Positions 1-7,554 of a stretch of 15,824 nucleotides of DNA are shown here, piece after piece (the stretch's first letter is position 1; the number at the start of each line of letters is the position of its first letter). The notes under the pieces are model-generated. The model saw only the letters and a list, made by a program, of their open reading frames with translations, ran no database searches and was not told the DNA's origin. This DNA comes from JAOTYV01 sp041557595 (GTDB lineage Bacteria > Pseudomonadota > Alphaproteobacteria > UBA8366): positions 1-15,824 of the forward strand of contig JBFFGE010000106.1 of NCBI GenBank assembly GCA_041557595.1. The letters run 5' to 3'. Position numbers and translations under genes: made by a program.

Positions 1-1
1 G

Positions 2-1075
2 CTGCTGCCGCCACCGAGCACGATGCCCAAGTCGCGGCTGTTGCTGGCACCGGTAAAACCGGCGAGTCCCCCTGTACGCCGGCCGGAACGGTCCCGCACC
101 GTACCACCGACCCCAAGCCGGACCGCCAAGCGCCAGCCATCCCGTCTGTCGAACGCCCCGCGGATCGCCTCGGTGCCCAAGGCGACGAAGCCGCTGATCA
201 AAACCCGCAAAATTCCGGAACCGCCGGTGCTGAGCGCGCCGAAGGTCGCGCCACCCAAAACGGCCGAAAGGCGTATAGTGCCGCCCACGACGCCCGAACC
301 GATTGTCGCAGCGCCAAAAGCCACCGCTCCGAAAGCGCCGCCGCCGCCGAAGCTCGCCGTTCCGGTCGTAATGCCGCCCAAGGCTGTGATGCGTCCGCCA
401 CCGCCGAAACCGGCGCTTGCGAAACCGTTGGCGCCCGCCGTCGTTGCGCCAAAGGTTTCCGTTCCAACACCGCTGCCAGCGCCGACGCTAACGGCGGCGC
501 AAGTGGTCGAACCGAAGCCGGAAGTCGCCGAATTGCCCAAAGGCAAGGCCCCAACCGCGCCGCCGAAGGCGCTCACGCCGGCCCCCAAATCGACCGAAAA
601 ACTCGCCGCGGCAAATGCCGATGCGCCGAAACTGCCCTCGAGGATTCCTCCGCCGGCGCCCAGTTTAGAATCCAAACCCGAAAGTACCGCGCGCGTCCCC
701 GATACACCGCCGCAGGTTGCGGCGCTCACGGCGCCAAAGGCCGCACCGCCGAGCGTTTCCAAGAATGGCGACCTCGTGCAGATACCGTTTCCGATAAATT
801 CCACGGAAATCCCGCAGGACGGCAAAGTCTTTCTCGACAACCTTGCAAAACGCCTGGGCAAGGAGAGCGGCCTCAGGATCCAGTTGCTCGGCTATGCCGG
901 TGACGCGAACGGGTCGCCAAGCAAATCCCGACGGCTTTCCTTGTTCCGCGCGCTTTCGGTCCGAACCTATCTGATGAAGAAAGGGATTCGCAGCACACGC
1001 ATGGATGTGCGCGCATTGGGCAACCGGGCGGAAGGCGGCGCCTCCGACCGCGTCGACGCCCTGATCCGGAATTGA
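2..1075 (+). CDS. Proline-rich envelope protein with C-terminal OmpA-like domain (5' partial)
   Basis: The reading frame is open from the window edge. The first ATG (23) has no convincing ribosome binding site, so the true start, and probably a signal or membrane anchor, lies upstream. Roughly residues 1-240 (counted from that ATG) are low-complexity Pro/Ala/Lys/Val sequence with degenerate APK, PPK and PPPPK units, like the periplasm-spanning linkers of TonB and TolA. Residues ~245-350 resemble an OmpA/MotB-type domain: a beta strand (VQIPFPINSTEI), then LLGYAGDA where GHTD is usual, then SLFRALSVRTYLMKKGI and a degenerate RALGNRAEGGASDRVD end. The domain may bind peptidoglycan or be a diverged relative. 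It lies 16 bp upstream of a MotA/ExbB-like gene on the same strand, which suggests one operon and a shared envelope job. Domain call fairly secure; biological role unknown. Confidence 0.72.
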   Translation: MLPPPSTMPKSRLLLAPVKPASPPVRRPERSRTVPPTPSRTAKRQPSRLSNAPRIASVPKATKPLIKTRKIPEPPVLSAPKVAPPKTAERRIVPPTTPEPIVAAPKATAPKAPPPPKLAVPVVMPPKAVMRPPPPKPALAKPLAPAVVAPKVSVPTPLPAPTLTAAQVVEPKPEVAELPKGKAPTAPPKALTPAPKSTEKLAAANADAPKLPSRIPPPAPSLESKPESTARVPDTPPQVAALTAPKAAPPSVSKNGDLVQIPFPINSTEIPQDGKVFLDNLAKRLGKESGLRIQLLGYAGDANGSPSKSRRLSLFRALSVRTYLMKKGIRSTRMDVRALGNRAEGGASDRVDALIRN

Positions 1076-1091
1076 TCCGGTCTGAACAGAC

Positions 1092-2234
1092 ATGGGTATG
1101 ACTCGACCCAATCGCTTCCTTGCACGGATGGTCTTCTTTTTGATGACCGTCGCGTTGGCGGTTGCGTTTCTGTTCCCGGCGCTCAGCTCGGCCTTCGCCG
1201 CAAACGTCGTGCTGAATGGCGTTATCCTCGGTGCGCTCCTGGTTGGCATCGTGCACACCTTTCGCAACGTCACGATGCTGCAGCGCGAGGTGAAGTGGAT
1301 CGAGTCCTTTCAGCGCGACAATATGATCGCAGACAGCGAGTCACTGCCCAGGCTGCTCGCTCCCATGGCCGCGATGCTCGGCGAGCGGTCCGGCAGCAAG
1401 TTGAACCTGTCCACAATCGCAATGCGATCTCTGCTCGACGGCATCGCGAGCCGGCTCGACGAGAGCCGGGAAATTTCGCGGTACATGATCGGTTTGCTCG
1501 TCTTTCTGGGACTTCTCGGAACGTTCTGGGGGCTGCTCGGTACGGTGAGCTCGATCAGCGATGTCATCGGCGGGCTGTCGACCGGCGGAACCGTCGCCAC
1601 CAACGCCATGGAAGAATTGAAGGCCGGCCTCAAGGCGCCGTTGGCGGGAATGGGCACCGCGTTCAGTTCGTCGCTGTTCGGCCTCGCTGGATCATTGGTG
1701 CTCGGCTTCCTGGCGCTACAGGCGGGCCAGGCGCAGAACCGGTTTTATAACGATCTCGAAGAGTGGCTTTCCGGCCAGACCCGGCTTGGGCGCGCCGGCA
1801 TCGGCGGCGAAGGCGACCAATCGGTCCCGGCCTATATCCAGGCATTGCTGGAACAGACCGCCGACGGGCTGGAGAATTTCCAGCGCGCCCTGGCCCGCAG
1901 CGAAGACGGCAAGAACGACGCCAACCACAAACTGATGGAACTCAGCGGCGCCATCACGGCGCTCGGCGAAACCATCCGCACGGAGCAGAATCTGTTGCTC
2001 AAACTGGCGGAAGGACACATGGAATTGAAGCCCGTGCTGATCAAATTGGCAGAAGCGGGCGGCGGCAACGGCGCAATGCCGCAAGCGGATCAATTCCGGT
2101 CGCTCGAAACCCTGCTCAGCCGGATCGCCGACGAAATGACCACCGGCCGCGCGGAAACGGTGCAAGATATCCGGGCCGAAATTCGGCTGCTCGCGCGAAC
2201 CATCGCCGCGCTCGCCGAGGAGGCCGAGCCCTAG
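1092..2234 (+). CDS. MotA/TolQ/ExbB proton-channel family protein
   Basis: A 380-aa inner-membrane protein with four predicted helices at about residues 11-30, 38-55, 131-155 and 181-211. The paired TM3/TM4 hallmark of the family is present: GLLGTFWGLLGTV, then KAPLAGMGTAFSSSLFGLAGS, with Pro and Thr/Ser residues suited to a proton path. A cytoplasmic loop (~56-130) separates TM2 and TM3, as in MotA and ExbB. The ~170-residue C-terminal tail is charged, partly helical and longer than in ordinary ExbB/TolQ. Family members form the stator ring that converts proton flux into motion or force through a MotB/ExbD/TolR partner; such a partner is the next gene, 9 bp downstream. The ATG at 1092 lacks a strong Shine-Dalgarno, and an ATG at 1098 is an alternative. 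It ends in CTAG. There are no flagellar genes nearby, so a true flagellar stator is unlikely. Confidence 0.85.
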   Translation: MGMTRPNRFLARMVFFLMTVALAVAFLFPALSSAFAANVVLNGVILGALLVGIVHTFRNVTMLQREVKWIESFQRDNMIADSESLPRLLAPMAAMLGERSGSKLNLSTIAMRSLLDGIASRLDESREISRYMIGLLVFLGLLGTFWGLLGTVSSISDVIGGLSTGGTVATNAMEELKAGLKAPLAGMGTAFSSSLFGLAGSLVLGFLALQAGQAQNRFYNDLEEWLSGQTRLGRAGIGGEGDQSVPAYIQALLEQTADGLENFQRALARSEDGKNDANHKLMELSGAITALGETIRTEQNLLLKLAEGHMELKPVLIKLAEAGGGNGAMPQADQFRSLETLLSRIADEMTTGRAETVQDIRAEIRLLARTIAALAEEAEP

Positions 2235-2243
2235 GGCACCGCC

Positions 2244-3416
2244 ATGTCGCTCGCCAACAGACGCCCCCGCACCGCTTTCGACATCTGGCCCGGCTTCGTG
2301 GATGCCCTTGCGACCCTGTTGATGGTCATCATCTTTCTGCTGATGATCTTCGTGGTTGCGCAGTTCTACCTCAACGACGCCTTGCTGGGCCGCGACAAGG
2401 CCCTCGACAGCCTGAACAAACAGGTCGCGGAACTTGCCGAGCTGCTCGATCTCGAGCGCAAGAGCAATACAGATCTGCGTCGCGACCTCGCGGAAATTTC
2501 GTCGGAACTGCAAAGCAGCCTATCGCAGCGGGACGATCTGCAGGCGCAATGGAATACCATGCGCGAGCAGCTCGGCGAGGCCAAGAGGGCCTATGACGAG
2601 GCGAACCGAACCGCCGAAACCAGCAAGGACGCGCTGGACGCGCAGCTCAACAAGCTCCGGCTGCTGCAACAGGACATCATCGCGCTCCGGGCCCTGAAGG
2701 AGCAGATGGAAAAGGACCTGAAGAAGGCGCGCCTTGCGGCACGGTCCGGAAACCAGCGCGTCGCCGCGGAGCGCGAACTCAGCCTCAAGGCGAAAGCGCA
2801 GGTCGCCCTGCTGAACAAACAACTGGCGGCGCTGCGCAGCCAGATCGCCGCGCTCAACACCGCGCTGGAGGCGTCGGAATCGAAGGACAAGGAACAACAG
2901 GCAAAAATTGTGGATCTCGGCAAGCGGCTGAATGCGGCACTTGCCCGCAAGGTGCAGGAATTGGCCCGCTACAGGTCGGAATTCTTCGGCCGGCTGCGTG
3001 TCGTGCTCGGCAATCGGCAGGACATCCGCGTGGTCGGCGATCGTTTCGTATTCCAGTCGGAAGTGTTGTTCGATTCCGGTTCCGCCGAACTCGGCAACGC
3101 CGGCAAGGAACAACTCAGCCGGTTGGCAGGCACCTTGAAAACCATCGCCGCCCGCATTCCAACCGGCATCAACTGGGTGCTCCGGGTGGATGGCCATACG
3201 GACAGCGTCCCGATATCGAACGACCGGTTCCCATCCAACTGGGAATTGTCGGCCGCGCGCGCGATATCGGTGGTCAAGCATCTCAAGGCCCAGGGCATCC
3301 CGCCCGGCCGTCTGGCAGCCGCCGGATTCGGCGAATTCCATCCCCTGGCGGAGGGCAACAGCGCCGCCACGCGTCAGCGCAACCGGCGGATCGAAATCAA
3401 GCTCGACCAACGCTGA
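2244..3416 (+). CDS. MotB-like protein: membrane anchor, coiled coil, OmpA peptidoglycan-binding domain
   Basis: 390 aa. The N-terminus carries WPGFVDALATLLMV followed by a hydrophobic helix (about residues 15-42). Asp20 sits at the membrane entrance where MotB and ExbD carry the proton-accepting Asp. Residues ~46-240 are a long, charged, heptad-rich coiled coil (Lys/Glu/Gln/Ala/Leu). Residues ~265-390 form a well-conserved OmpA-like domain: VLFDSGSAEL, VDGHTDSVP (~313), NWELSAARA (~331) and a closing RQRNRRIEIKL. This domain binds diaminopimelate in peptidoglycan in Pal, OmpA and MotB. The layout implies an inner-membrane channel subunit tethered to the cell wall across a long periplasmic spacer. 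It is the obvious partner of the preceding MotA/ExbB-like protein. It ends 25 bp before the convergent exporter gene. The coiled coil is much longer than in typical MotB or TolR. Confidence 0.87.
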   Translation: MSLANRRPRTAFDIWPGFVDALATLLMVIIFLLMIFVVAQFYLNDALLGRDKALDSLNKQVAELAELLDLERKSNTDLRRDLAEISSELQSSLSQRDDLQAQWNTMREQLGEAKRAYDEANRTAETSKDALDAQLNKLRLLQQDIIALRALKEQMEKDLKKARLAARSGNQRVAAERELSLKAKAQVALLNKQLAALRSQIAALNTALEASESKDKEQQAKIVDLGKRLNAALARKVQELARYRSEFFGRLRVVLGNRQDIRVVGDRFVFQSEVLFDSGSAELGNAGKEQLSRLAGTLKTIAARIPTGINWVLRVDGHTDSVPISNDRFPSNWELSAARAISVVKHLKAQGIPPGRLAAAGFGEFHPLAEGNSAATRQRNRRIEIKLDQR

Positions 3417-3441
3417 GGGAACCGGTTCCGCGTTGCGGCGC

Positions 3442-5280
3442 TTACCGCTGTACGGCTTCGGGCTTCAGGAGCGCCGCCGAATCGTCCGCGCCGATCTCGA
3501 ACTGTAAACGGGCGAGCCGCGCATAGAGACCCTGCTGCGCCATCAATTCATCATGGGTGCCGGTCGCGACAATCCGTCCCTCGTCCATCACGACGATGCG
3601 ATCCGCCCGCAGAACGGTGGCGAGCCGGTGCGCAATCACGATCGTCGTTCTTTCGGACATCAACCGCTGCAATGCGGCCTGAACCAGCTTCTCCGACTCC
3701 GCATCGAGCGCACTGGTCGCCTCGTCGAGCAGGAGGACGGCGGGATCGCGCAATACCGCGCGCGCGAGTGCTATCCGCTGGCGCGGCCCGCCGGAAAGCC
3801 GAACACCGCCTTCACCGAGAAATGTCTTGAAGCCGTCGGGAAGCCGGTCGATGAATTCCGTCGCAGCGGCGGCCGTCGCCGCCTCGCGCACGTCGTCGTC
3901 TGTTGCATCGGGCCGACCGTAGCGGATGTTTTCCATGGCATCGGTCGTGAACAAGACCGGTTCCTGAGGCACAAGGCCGATCCGCCGGCGCAACGCCGAC
4001 GGGTCCGCCGTGCGCACATCGACGCCGTCGAAGCTCACCGCGCCGGCTTCCGGATCGTAAAAACGAAGCAAAAGCTGAAAAACCGTCGTCTTGCCGGCGC
4101 CCGACGGCCCCACCAACGCGACCGTCTCTCCGCTTCCGACGGCCAGGTCGAATTCGGCAAGCGCCGGCGTCTCCGGTCGCGACGGATAGTGGAAGGTGAC
4201 GCCGCGCAAGGCGACCTCACCGCGCGGCGCTTCCGGTAGCGCCGCCGGATTTGCCGGCGCGGTAATTTCCGGCCGCGTGTTCAACAGGTCGAACAACCGC
4301 TCGGCCGCGCCGGCGGCCCGCTGCAAATCGCCCACGACCTCGGATATGGCGCCGACCGACCCGGCGACGACAACCGAATAAAAAATGAAGGCCGACAGCG
4401 CGCCGCCGGACATTTCGCCCGCCACCACGTCCCGCCCGCCCATCCAGAGAATGACGCCGACAGCGCCGAACACCAACAGGATCACCACGGCCGTCAGGAG
4501 CGCCCGCAACCGCACCCGCCGCATCGAGACGGCGAAAGCGTCTTCGACGCGCGCATTGAATTGGCGTTGGTCTTCGGCTTCATGAGTGAACGCCTGGAGC
4601 GTGCGAATTGCGCCGAGAGATTCCCCGGCATAGGCGCTGATCTCGGCGATTCGTTCCTGCGCGGTGCCGCTCAACCGGCGCACCGCACGTCCGACAATGA
4701 TGATCGGCGCAACAACCAACGGGACGAACAGGACCACCAGCCCGGTTAGCTGGCTGCTGGTCACGATCAGCATGACCGTACCGCCGAGGAACAGAAGCAT
4801 GTTGCGCAGCGCAACCGAAACCGCCGAACCGATGACGACTTGGATCAGCGTCGTGTCGGTGGTCAATCGCGACAGGACCTCCCCGGTCCGGGTGACTTCG
4901 AAAAATCCGGGGCTCAGCCGAATGACATGCTCGAACACTTCCCGGCGGATATCCGCGACCACGCGCTCGCCGACCAGCGACACCAGCGCAAACCGGCAAT
5001 ATGTCGCCAGGGCGAGCACCACCGTCGCCATCAGCAGCACCAGCAGGGCATCGTTCAACAAGGCGCCGTCATCGCCCGTCAAGCCACGATCGATCAGGAA
5101 CCGCAGACCCTGGCCAATCGACAACACCGTCGTCGCGGCCACAATCAGCGCCAGAAACGCGCCGGCAATCGGCAGCAGATAAGGCCGCAGATAGCGGGCC
5201 AATTGGCGAAGGATCCGCAGATCCGCTCCCTTTTCCCGCTGGCGCGATGACGAATTTTCGATGTAACTGGCGTGACGCAC
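3442..5280 (-). CDS. MsbA-related ABC transporter, fused permease and ATPase
   Basis: 612-aa half-transporter expected to work as a homodimer exporting a lipid or other hydrophobic molecule across the inner membrane. A type-1 exporter membrane domain fills residues ~25-320 (six helices). The nucleotide-binding domain follows with Walker A GPSGAGKTT (~389-397), Q-loop VPQEP (~438), signature LSGGPRQR (~495), Walker B VLLLDEATSALD (~515) and the H-loop IAHRLAT (~548). Ordering and the LYARLARLQF-like tail resemble the alphaproteobacterial MsbA-related group. The start is GTG at 5280, chosen because a GGAGG Shine-Dalgarno lies 7 nt upstream (5288-5292). The fifth signature residue is Pro instead of the usual Gln, while every other nucleotide-binding motif is intact, so activity is still likely. 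The gene is convergent with the envelope operon and divergent from the small membrane protein; no partner gene adjoins it. Confidence 0.9.
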   Translation of the reverse strand: MRHASYIENSSSRQREKGADLRILRQLARYLRPYLLPIAGAFLALIVAATTVLSIGQGLRFLIDRGLTGDDGALLNDALLVLLMATVVLALATYCRFALVSLVGERVVADIRREVFEHVIRLSPGFFEVTRTGEVLSRLTTDTTLIQVVIGSAVSVALRNMLLFLGGTVMLIVTSSQLTGLVVLFVPLVVAPIIIVGRAVRRLSGTAQERIAEISAYAGESLGAIRTLQAFTHEAEDQRQFNARVEDAFAVSMRRVRLRALLTAVVILLVFGAVGVILWMGGRDVVAGEMSGGALSAFIFYSVVVAGSVGAISEVVGDLQRAAGAAERLFDLLNTRPEITAPANPAALPEAPRGEVALRGVTFHYPSRPETPALAEFDLAVGSGETVALVGPSGAGKTTVFQLLLRFYDPEAGAVSFDGVDVRTADPSALRRRIGLVPQEPVLFTTDAMENIRYGRPDATDDDVREAATAAAATEFIDRLPDGFKTFLGEGGVRLSGGPRQRIALARAVLRDPAVLLLDEATSALDAESEKLVQAALQRLMSERTTIVIAHRLATVLRADRIVVMDEGRIVATGTHDELMAQQGLYARLARLQFEIGADDSAALLKPEAVQR

Positions 5281-5410
5281 GCAGGTGCCTCCATGATTGG
5301 CCGGGCGTACCCTATAGCAATGGGACGATTAGGACACCACCGGCCTTACCTCCCATGCGTACCCCGCCACCGCGCATGCGGGCGGGCTATCGGCGACCCT
5401 GGTTTTTCCC

Positions 5411-5416
5411 TATAAT
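5411..5416 (+). promoter_or_regulatory. Putative sigma70 -10 box for the small membrane protein gene
   Basis: A perfect TATAAT lies 27 bp before the preferred start codon at 5444, in the divergent gap between the ABC exporter and this gene. The -35 position (about 5388-5393, TATCGG) is a poor match to TTGACA, so the promoter rests on the -10 alone. Exact TATAAT is uncommon in DNA this GC-rich. Confidence 0.4.
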
Positions 5417-5443
5417 CGCCGCTTCCGCCAGATGGAGTTTCGA

Positions 5444-5824
5444 ATGCATACTTCCGCGGCCCCCGGCGCCGGCATCTCCAGAGCGATTCAGATTTGCCTC
5501 TGGATAACGGTGTTGATCATTGCATTCGTGATGCAGGTGGTGCCGTTCCTGCTGGTGCTGACGATGTTCAATCTGGCCGTCGGAATCACCTCCGGCGCGG
5601 CGCTGGTGATCATTCCCGTTGCCGCCTTCGGCATGCTGTTCTTCGCGTGCTGGATCGCGACACGGCGCACCAAAAACCGGCTGCCGGCACCGCAGAAACC
5701 GCGCGGCGGGCCGGTCTATATGGCGGATTACAATGGCCGCAACGGCGGCGTCGCGCCGGCGCAGGCACTCACCATCCAGCAGCGGATCGTCACGCATCTC
5801 CGAAACCGCCGCTGGCACCACTAG
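5444..5824 (+). CDS. Small two-helix membrane protein, function unknown
   Basis: 126 aa from the ATG at 5444. This start is preferred over an in-frame ATG at 5432 because GGAG at 5434-5437 stands 6 nt ahead of it, so the upstream ATG would overlap the ribosome binding site. Two hydrophobic segments are visible: about residues 13-45 (ICLWITVLIIAFVMQVVPFL) and about 50-68 (ITSGAALVIIPVAAFGMLFF). A basic cytoplasmic-looking tail follows (TRRTKNRLPAPQKPRGG) and ends in RNRRWHH. I do not recognise the family. The gene stands alone: divergent from the exporter upstream, convergent with an FAH-type hydrolase downstream. Its stop codon lies within the CTAG that opens a 50-bp palindrome, so that structure probably terminates its transcript. 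Confidence 0.62.
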   Translation: MHTSAAPGAGISRAIQICLWITVLIIAFVMQVVPFLLVLTMFNLAVGITSGAALVIIPVAAFGMLFFACWIATRRTKNRLPAPQKPRGGPVYMADYNGRNGGVAPAQALTIQQRIVTHLRNRRWHH

Positions 5825-5870
5825 ATCAACCCGTCGTTAATTGGAATCAATTAAAGGCAGGTTGATCTAG
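5821..5870. terminator. Symmetric 50-bp palindrome between convergent genes (probable bidirectional terminator)
   Basis: Outer arms CTAGATCAACC (5821-5831) and GGTTGATCTAG (5860-5870) are perfect 11-bp complements. Inner arms TTAATTG (5837-5843) and CAATTAA (5848-5854) are perfect 7-bp complements around a GAAT loop. Two 5-nt bulges separate the stems, so the structure is exactly symmetric (11-5-7-4-7-5-11). It lies between convergent genes, fitting a bidirectional terminator, but has no GC-rich stem or U-tract. CTAG at both ends also leaves room for a small palindromic repeat element. Confidence 0.55.
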
Positions 5871-5880
5871 ACGCCCGACA

Positions 5881-6819
5881 CTACCCCTGACCGGGAGCGT
5901 ATTTACCGGTCAATTGCGGCGTCGCCGGACCATCCAGGCCCTTTTCGTGATGTTCGAGCCGGGTGTCCCGCGACCATGTTCGCTTGAGTTCGTCCCGGAC
6001 GTCGAAATGCAACCGGCCAAGCCCGTCGACTTCCAGCTCAATTCGGTCGCCGTCCTGCAACGCGTTCAGCCCCCGGTGATTGGTGCCGGTTGCCAGCACG
6101 TCGCCGGGCTCCAGCGTATGGATCGAGCTTACCCACTCGATACAACGCGGGATCTGATGCGCCATGTCGCTGGTGTTGAAGTTCTGCATGAGCGTGCCGT
6201 TGTTCCACAAGCGAACCTGCAATCGATGCGGGTCGGCGACTTCATCCGCGGTCACGAGATAGGGGCCGATCGGCGCGAAAGTGTTGCGCGATTTCATCTG
6301 GAAAAAAGTGTTCCCGGCAGGCGGCAGGCCGCGTGCGGACCCGTCGATGAAATTGACGTAACCGAAGATGTGATCCATCGCATCCGCCGCCTTGACCCCG
6401 CTTGCGCGCTTGCCGATGACGACGGCCATTTCGGCTTCGCCCTCGAAAATGGTCGCCGGCGCGTCGGGCAGGATCATGGTGTCCCCGTCGCCGATCACCG
6501 CACTGGGTGCTTTATGGAAGGCGTTGATCGGCGCGGGCTCGGCCCGGGTGCCATCCTCCATGTAATTCACCGCCATACAGTCGATCTTGCCGGGCTTCGG
6601 CAGCGGGGGGCGAATCCGCACTTCGGAAACGGGCAAACCGCCCCCACCATCCGCCGCCTCCTGCAGCGTCGCCCGATAGTCGGCGAACCGCTCGATCAAC
6701 CCGGTCATCAGATCCTGCCGCTCGAGATGCGGAATGTCCGCGACCCGAGACGTCACGTCGACCACAGCGTCGCCCGAAAGCACGCCGAGTTTGAAATCGT
6801 CGAAATACAGTAGCTTCAT
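5881..6819 (-). CDS. Fumarylacetoacetate hydrolase (FAH) family protein
   Basis: 312 aa. Members hydrolyse, hydrate or decarboxylate 2-oxo or acylpyruvate acids in aromatic and related catabolism, using a divalent metal in the cytoplasm. The small N-terminal domain (~1-80) is followed by the family core. Visible there are the metal-ligand segment FEGEAEMAVVIGK (~120-133, with the ExE pair), GYVNFIDGSARG (~152-163, third acidic ligand), MKSRNTFAPIGP (~173-184, conserved Lys) and the closing LEPGDVLATGT (~237). All three acidic metal ligands appear to be present, so it should be active. The start is supported by GGGAGG at about 6825-6830. It is divergent from the split ThDP decarboxylase and shares a 202-bp promoter region with it, which suggests a common pathway. 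Exact substrate cannot be assigned; a hydratase or decarboxylase role is equally possible. Confidence 0.85.
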   Translation of the reverse strand: MKLLYFDDFKLGVLSGDAVVDVTSRVADIPHLERQDLMTGLIERFADYRATLQEAADGGGGLPVSEVRIRPPLPKPGKIDCMAVNYMEDGTRAEPAPINAFHKAPSAVIGDGDTMILPDAPATIFEGEAEMAVVIGKRASGVKAADAMDHIFGYVNFIDGSARGLPPAGNTFFQMKSRNTFAPIGPYLVTADEVADPHRLQVRLWNNGTLMQNFNTSDMAHQIPRCIEWVSSIHTLEPGDVLATGTNHRGLNALQDGDRIELEVDGLGRLHFDVRDELKRTWSRDTRLEHHEKGLDGPATPQLTGKYAPGQG

Positions 6820-7021
6820 GGTGCCCTCCCGAATGGATTGGAACTCGAATTAACGGAACGCGCAAGCGCAAGCGGTAGATTTTCTTGGCGGCCCGCGACT
6901 TGACTCAATCGGCGTAGCAACGAAACTAGGGTTTCCGAATACCCGCCCAAATCGCGGCCGGACCGGTAGACTGCCAGGCAGGCCGAATCCCGCCGATCGC
7001 CCGTTAATAAGGAATCCCGCC
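6820..7021. promoter_or_regulatory. Divergent intergenic region between FAH hydrolase and ThDP decarboxylase genes
   Basis: These 202 bp must hold promoters for both flanking genes. A TTGACT lies at 6899-6904 on the plus strand but has no good -10 at 16-18 bp. A tandem GCGCAA repeat occurs near 6860-6871. AAGGA at 7009-7013 is the ribosome binding site of the plus-strand gene. I see no convincing promoter pair or palindromic operator, and no small ORF. Confidence 0.3.
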
Positions 7022-7537
7022 ATGAGCGACACGCCAAACGTGCTGAGCCCGGAAACGGTGCTCAAGGAAATGAAGCAGAACGGCGTCACCGATGTTGTCT
7101 GGCTGCCCGATAGCGAAACCAACTGGCTCTTTCTGCTGATGGAATCCGAACCATCGCTCCGCCTGGTGGGGGTCAGCCGCGAGGGACATGCCTGTTCGAT
7201 CGCCGCCGGATTGTCGGCGGGCGGGCGGACGCCGGTGATCCTGATCCAGAACACAGGCATGATGGAATCGGGCGATTCCATTCGGGGCTGGCTGCTCAGC
7301 CTCGAAGTACCCGTCGTGCTGATGGTGGGCTACCGCGGCTACACGCGGCACGGCGTTAATAAGGACACCGCCGCCGACTATACCGAGCGCTTCCTGTATG
7401 CCTTCGGCCTCAACTACTACCTGGTCGAAAACGACGGCGACGCGGAACGCATATCCATCGCATTCGACGAAGCGCAACGGACGAAACGCCCCGTCGTGGT
7501 CCTGATCGCCGACGAATATCACGGCTTCAACCGGTAA
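7022..7537 (+). CDS. ThDP-dependent decarboxylase, PYR-domain subunit (sulfopyruvate/phosphonopyruvate decarboxylase alpha type)
   Basis: 171 aa, about the size of the alpha subunit of split sulfopyruvate decarboxylase (ComD type) and equivalent to the N-terminal half of phosphonopyruvate decarboxylase. These enzymes decarboxylate a 2-oxo acid to an aldehyde using thiamine diphosphate bound between two domains. Visible features are a start similar to the family (VLKEMKQNGVTDVVWLPDSETNWL), the activating Glu54 in SREGHA, the AAGLSAGGRTPVILIQNTGMMESG stretch (read at residues ~61-84), and a Rossmann-like end. The start codon has AAGGA 8 nt upstream. The partner subunit begins 17 bp downstream. 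Substrate is unknown: sulfopyruvate, phosphonopyruvate or a plain 2-oxo acid are all possible, and no sulfonate or phosphonate genes are recognisable nearby. Confidence 0.83.
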   Translation: MSDTPNVLSPETVLKEMKQNGVTDVVWLPDSETNWLFLLMESEPSLRLVGVSREGHACSIAAGLSAGGRTPVILIQNTGMMESGDSIRGWLLSLEVPVVLMVGYRGYTRHGVNKDTAADYTERFLYAFGLNYYLVENDGDAERISIAFDEAQRTKRPVVVLIADEYHGFNR

Positions 7538-7554
7538 GGCCGAGGAGAACCATC

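Noticed and set aside
198..554. 118-aa antisense open frame opposite the proline-rich gene
   Set aside because: Its Ala/Arg-rich composition is the mirror of the GCC/CCG-rich proline codons on the other strand; there is no ribosome site or recognisable family.
1092..3416. Possible Zorya-type defence system (ZorA/ZorB-like pair)
   Set aside because: The MotA/MotB-like pair has the right general type, but no ZorC, ZorD or ZorE gene follows; the next gene is a convergent ABC exporter.
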